This document shows, in pieces, positions 60,912 through 64,000 of a stretch of 64,000 bases of DNA. The stretch spans positions 186,001-250,000 of the forward strand of contig NZ_CAJCKW010000006.1 of the NCBI RefSeq assembly GCF_903970965.1. Direction: 5' to 3'. Below the pieces are notes generated by a model, which worked only from the letters and a program-made list of their open reading frames with translations, did not search any database and had not been told where the DNA came from. The DNA is from Aureimonas sp. ME7 (GTDB taxonomy: Bacteria; Pseudomonadota; Alphaproteobacteria; Rhizobiales; Rhizobiaceae). The first letter of the stretch is position 1. Each line of letters begins with the position of its first letter. The position numbers and the translations under genes were made by a program.

Positions 60912-61688
60912 TCAGTGGTGGAGGATTTCCCCGAGAAACGCACGGGTTCGCTCGTGCTGCGGCGACTTGAAGAAGATCGAGGGGACGTTTTCCTCGATGA
61001 TCCGGCCGTCGGCCATGAAGATCACGCGATCGGCGACCTGGTTGGCAAAGCCCATCTCGTGCGTGACGCAGATCATGGTCATGCCGTCCTGGGCGAGCGA
61101 CACCATCGTATCGAGCACTTCCTTGACCATCTCGGGATCGAGCGCCGAGGTCGGCTCGTCGAAGAGCATCGCCTTGGGCTCCATGCAGAGCGCCCTGGCG
61201 ATCGCCACGCGCTGCTGCTGGCCGCCGGAGAGCTGCGCGGGATACTTGTTCGCCTGATCGCCGATCCGCACCCGCTCCAGGTACTTGCGCGCAGTCGCCT
61301 CGGCATCCGCGCGCGACAGCTTGCGCACGCGCATCGGCGCCAGGACGCAGTTCTCCAGGACCGTCTTGTGCGGAAAGAGGTTGAACTGCTGGAACACCAT
61401 GCCGACCTCCTGCCGCACCGCGTCCACCGCCTTCTGGCTGTCGTTAAGGCGATGGCCGGCGACCACGATCTCGCCGCTCCGGATGGTCTCGAGGTGGTTG
61501 ATGCAGCGGATCAGGGTGGACTTGCCCGAGCCCGAGGGGCCGCACAGCACGATCTTCTCGCCCTTGGAAACGGTCAGGTCGATCGACTTCAGGGCGTGGA
61601 AGGCCCCGTAATACTTCTCCACGTTGCGCATCTCGATCATCGGATCGGCGGCCCGAGCCGTCCGATCCTGTCCATCCACGTGCGTCAT
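60912..61688 (-). CDS. polar amino-acid-type ABC transporter ATP-binding protein (GlnQ family)
   Basis: 258 residues. Walker [11 protein letters not shown]-loop [16 protein letters not shown] (typical of GlnQ/HisP), signature LSGGQQQR, Walker B MLFDEP and [20 protein letters not shown] lies before the ATG. Works with the two permeases just upstream. No binding-protein gene is in view; it may be beyond the right edge. Confidence 0.92.
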   Translation of the reverse strand: MTHVDGQDRTARAADPMIEMRNVEKYYGAFHALKSIDLTVSKGEKIVLCGPSGSGKSTLIRCINHLETIRSGEIVVAGHRLNDSQKAVDAVRQEVGMVFQQFNLFPHKTVLENCVLAPMRVRKLSRADAEATARKYLERVRIGDQANKYPAQLSGGQQQRVAIARALCMEPKAMLFDEPTSALDPEMVKEVLDTMVSLAQDGMTMICVTHEMGFANQVADRVIFMADGRIIEENVPSIFFKSPQHERTRAFLGEILHH

Positions 61689-61706
61689 GTCCGCTCTCCC
61701 TGTCCG

Positions 61707-62351
61707 TTATCTCGTCAAGCCGGGCGACATGCGGCGTTCCAGACGCCGCCCCCAGAACGACAGGGGCCAGCACATGGCGAAGTACATCGCGCCCACGACG
61801 CCGAACACGAGAATCGGCCGATAGATCTGGTTGGACACGATCGTGCCGGCGCGGGCGAGTTCGATGAAGCCCACGATGGCTGCCAGCGAGGTGCCCTTCA
61901 ACAGCTGCACCAGAAATCCGACGGTGGCGGGCAGCGAGAGCTTGAGGGCCTGGGGGGCGATCACGTCGAACATCCGGCTGCGCGTGTGAAGGCCGAGCGC
62001 GTGGGCGGCCTCGCTCTGCCCCTTGGGCACGGCCTGGATCGCGCCTCGCCAGATCTCGCCGAGAAAGGCCGAGGCGTGCGCCGTCAGCGCGATCGCGACC
62101 GCGGCCCAGGCCGGCAGGTCGAAGCCGAGCAGCGGCAGGCCGAAATAGGCGACGAAGAGCTGCATCAGGAGCGGGGTCCCCTGGAACAGCCCGATCCAGG
62201 CGATCGCCGGGATGCGGAGCCAAGGGGTTTCGGAGACCCGCATCAGCGCCACGATCACGCCGAAGAGGATGCCACCGGCGAAGCCTATGGCGGTCAGGGC
62301 CACCGTCCAGAGCAGCCCCTGAAGGAGATAGGTGAGTTCGAGATATCCCAT
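61707..62351 (-). CDS. polar amino-acid-type ABC transporter permease (second)
   Basis: 214 residues, HisM/GlnP family with about five transmembrane segments. RVSETPWLRIPAIAWIGLFQGTPLLMQLF (cited by ends RVSETPWLR and GTPLLMQLF) and the EAA-type loop SEAAHALGLHTRSRMFDVIAPQA are present, the latter cited by its ends SEAAHALGL and DVIAPQA. Follows the first permease gene with a 10-bp gap. Confidence 0.9.
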   Translation of the reverse strand: MGYLELTYLLQGLLWTVALTAIGFAGGILFGVIVALMRVSETPWLRIPAIAWIGLFQGTPLLMQLFVAYFGLPLLGFDLPAWAAVAIALTAHASAFLGEIWRGAIQAVPKGQSEAAHALGLHTRSRMFDVIAPQALKLSLPATVGFLVQLLKGTSLAAIVGFIELARAGTIVSNQIYRPILVFGVVGAMYFAMCWPLSFWGRRLERRMSPGLTR

Positions 62352-62361
62352 CGTCCCCTCC

Positions 62362-63027
62362 TCAGCGCTGCGGGTAGTTGAAGGCCCGGCGACCGATGGC
62401 CGCCAGCAGCCACATGGTCATCAGGGAGATCACGAGATAGATGCCGGTCAAGGTGAAGTAGACCTCGAAGCTGCGAAAGGTCTCCGCCTCGATCCGCTGG
62501 CCGACCGATGTCAGCTCGTAGGCCGAGATCGAGGTGCAGATCGCCGTGGTGAGCGTCAGCAGGATGAACTGGCTGCACAAGGAAGGGTAGATCGCCCGCA
62601 GCGCCGGGGTGAGCACGATCAGGCGAAAGACCTCGCCCTTGTGAAGCCCAAGGGCCAGGCCCGCTTCGGTCTGTCCTTCGGGCACGCTTTCCACGCCGCC
62701 CCGGATAATCTCGATCGCGTAGGCGCCGCCGTTGAGCCCCAGCGCGATCACCGCCGTCATCGTCGGGTTGAGCCGAATGCCGGCGAGCGGCAGGGCGAAG
62801 AAGATGAAGAAGATCTGCACCAGAAACGGGGTGTTGCGGATGACCTCGACGAAGGCGTTCACCAGAAAGGTCGGGATCCGCATCTGCGCGCGCAGGATCA
62901 CGACGCCCAGAACGCCGATCACCATGGCGAGGATCATGCCGGAAGCGGCCAGGAAAAGCGTGCCGAACACCCCCATGAGGAGCGTCTGCCAGGCATCGGT
63001 GACCACGCTGAAGTCAAGTGTCATCAT
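62362..63027 (-). CDS. polar amino-acid-type ABC transporter permease (first)
   Basis: 221 residues, same family as 61707-62351. FVEVIRNTPFLVQIFFIFF and TEAGLALGLHKGEVFRLIVL are the conserved NTP and EAA blocks. The two permeases form the heterodimeric channel. The aldo/keto reductase gene ends 17 bp upstream of its ATG, so they share an operon. Confidence 0.9.
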   Translation of the reverse strand: MMTLDFSVVTDAWQTLLMGVFGTLFLAASGMILAMVIGVLGVVILRAQMRIPTFLVNAFVEVIRNTPFLVQIFFIFFALPLAGIRLNPTMTAVIALGLNGGAYAIEIIRGGVESVPEGQTEAGLALGLHKGEVFRLIVLTPALRAIYPSLCSQFILLTLTTAICTSISAYELTSVGQRIEAETFRSFEVYFTLTGIYLVISLMTMWLLAAIGRRAFNYPQR

Positions 63028-63044
63028 CGGTCCTTGAGGTTACG

Positions 63045-63872
63045 CTAGTCGTCCCACTCGGGCTGCCAGTCGAAGCGGGAATAGCGTTCGCCGCGCGCCA
63101 GGCGATGGATCGCCGCCATGTCCTCGTCCGAAAGTTCGAAATCGAAGATCTCGAGATTGGCACGCATGTTCCCCGGGTTGGAGGAGCGGGGAATCGCGCC
63201 GACCCCGTCCTGCTGGACGAGCCAGCGCAAGGTCACCTGCCCCGCCGTCTTCCCGTGCTTGCGACCCAGCGCGGCGAGTTCGTCCGACCCGAACACCTTG
63301 CCCCGGGCGATCGGCTGATAGGCGTTCAGGAGCATGTCGGCCCGGCGCATCCGGTCCAGCAGCTTTTCCTGCGAGAGAAACGGATGATACTCGACCTGAT
63401 TGCAGAACAGGTCCGCTCCGTGCACGTCCAACGCCTCGTCGAGAAGCGCCACGGTGAAGTTGCTGACGCCGATCAACCGGGTCCGGCCACGGCTGCGCTC
63501 CTGCGCGAAGGCGGCGAGGGTCTCGCCCAACGGGACGTCCCGGGTCGGCCAGTGGACGAGGAGAAGGTCGACCTGCTCGAGTTCCAGCCGCTCCAGGCTC
63601 TCGCCGACCCGTTGGCGCACGCTTTCGGGATCCAGGGCGTCGAACCAGATCTTGGTGGTAACGAAGATGTCCTGGCGCGCCACGCCCGAGGCGCGGATCG
63701 CGCGTCCGACCTCGGCCTCGTTTCCGTAGCGGATCGCCGTGTCGATCTGGCGATATCCGAGCTCGATCGCCTCGCGGATGGCCGCTTCGCCAGCCGGGCC
63801 GGTGAGTTCGAACGTGCCGAGACCCAGGCACGGGATGCTCTCGCCCCGGAACGTCTTGACGGGAACCTTCAT
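63045..63872 (-). CDS. aldo/keto reductase
   Basis: 275 residues from ATG 63872, which has GGGAGGG upstream and overlaps the stop of the preceding gene. The catalytic tetrad is complete: Asp44 and Tyr49 in IDTAIRYGNE, Lys74 in TTKIW, His107 in LLVHWP. NADPH-binding region IPRSSNPGNMRANLEIFDF is cited by its ends IPRSSNPG and EIFDF. The closest type is the 2,5-diketo-D-gluconate reductase group (DkgB-like), but specificity is not readable. It lies in front of an amino-acid-type ABC transporter. Confidence 0.9.
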   Translation of the reverse strand: MKVPVKTFRGESIPCLGLGTFELTGPAGEAAIREAIELGYRQIDTAIRYGNEAEVGRAIRASGVARQDIFVTTKIWFDALDPESVRQRVGESLERLELEQVDLLLVHWPTRDVPLGETLAAFAQERSRGRTRLIGVSNFTVALLDEALDVHGADLFCNQVEYHPFLSQEKLLDRMRRADMLLNAYQPIARGKVFGSDELAALGRKHGKTAGQVTLRWLVQQDGVGAIPRSSNPGNMRANLEIFDFELSDEDMAAIHRLARGERYSRFDWQPEWDD

Positions 63873-64000
63873 GCGACCCTCCCGACGCACGCACCGTCCA
63901 GAACGGACAGGCTCGCCGCCCTCGTTCGTCCCGCCCACGCCTCGGGCGACAAACCGGCCGACTGCCGGTCGTTGGGAAGCTCGACCCCGACCATCAGATC
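63869..64000 (-). CDS. C-terminal end of an upstream gene, product unknown
   Basis: The last 43 codons of a minus-strand frame that enters from the right edge: DLMVGVELPNDRQSAGLSPE and following, ending in GACVGRVA. Its TGA overlaps the ATG of the aldo/keto reductase gene (ATGA), the coupling seen often in this window, which supports it being real. Too little is visible to name it. Confidence 0.5.
   Translation of the reverse strand, partial: DLMVGVELPNDRQSAGLSPEAWAGRTRAASLSVLDGACVGRVA

Overview
The window is GC-rich DNA with dense, overlapping, mostly codirectional operons. An alphaproteobacterium, probably of the order Hyphomicrobiales (Rhizobiales), is the best guess. Supporting signs are the PcaQ-type LysR regulator with a PcaQ-like box, the fused pcaD-pcaC gene, the number of ABC importers for small organic molecules, and IS3 and IS5 family elements typical of that group. 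No rRNA, tRNA, CRISPR or phage genes were recognised. The content is catabolic and accessory: six ABC importer systems, each tied to its own enzymes and, in most cases, its own regulator.

Layout. (1) 1-14121: two parallel ferric-type (AfuABC-like) ABC cassettes on the minus strand. Each has an inositol-monophosphatase-family gene, followed by a tyrosine phosphatase and a metallophosphoesterase. A divergent LacI regulator (13072-14121) and a decayed second LacI gene (7153-7640) accompany them. Four similar palindromes, TGCA(C/A)-N4-(G/T)TGCA, lie at the two promoter regions. The likely theme is import of a phosphorylated compound followed by dephosphorylation. (2) 14122-15062: about 940 bp without a recognisable gene. 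(3) 15063-23238: sulfonate-type ABC transporter, two NtaA/DszA-type FMN monooxygenases, a DszC/SfnC-type flavoprotein and SsuD, an organosulfur desulfurisation operon. (4) 23380-35811: sugar, sugar-acid or polyol catabolism with an SDR, a 2-hydroxyacid dehydrogenase, an FAH-type 2-keto-3-deoxy acid dehydratase, an aldehyde dehydrogenase, an FGGY kinase, a HAD phosphatase, RpiR, RpiA and a ribose-type ABC importer. A repeated operator-like motif (TAGYAAARCWATW) sits at its promoters. (5) 35890-37097: a damaged IS3-family element. (6) 37561-46101: IclR regulator, another ferric-type ABC importer, class III CoA-transferase, CitE-like lyase, 2-hydroxyacid dehydrogenase and RraA-like aldolase. This looks like uptake and CoA-dependent cleavage of a hydroxylated carboxylic acid. 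(7) 46134-46862: a heavily deleted IS5-family element with TAA target repeats. (8) 47100-49580: membrane PQQ glucose dehydrogenase. (9) 49967-52543: HxlR, a PRISE-like SDR and an EthD-like protein. (10) 52565-59817: the complete protocatechuate branch of the beta-ketoadipate pathway (pcaQ and pcaL-H-G-I-J-F-B). (11) 59840-64000: zinc alcohol dehydrogenase, a polar amino-acid-type ABC transporter lacking its binding protein here, an aldo/keto reductase, and the end of an upstream gene.

Two patterns cross module boundaries. Every substrate-binding-protein gene in the window is followed, within the operon, by a GC-rich stem-loop, which would fit extra stability of the binding-protein mRNA. In regions 1 and 4, repeated palindromic or conserved motifs link otherwise separate promoters to the nearby LacI and RpiR regulators. 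All functions are inferred from residues and motifs read by eye; substrates in particular are not established.
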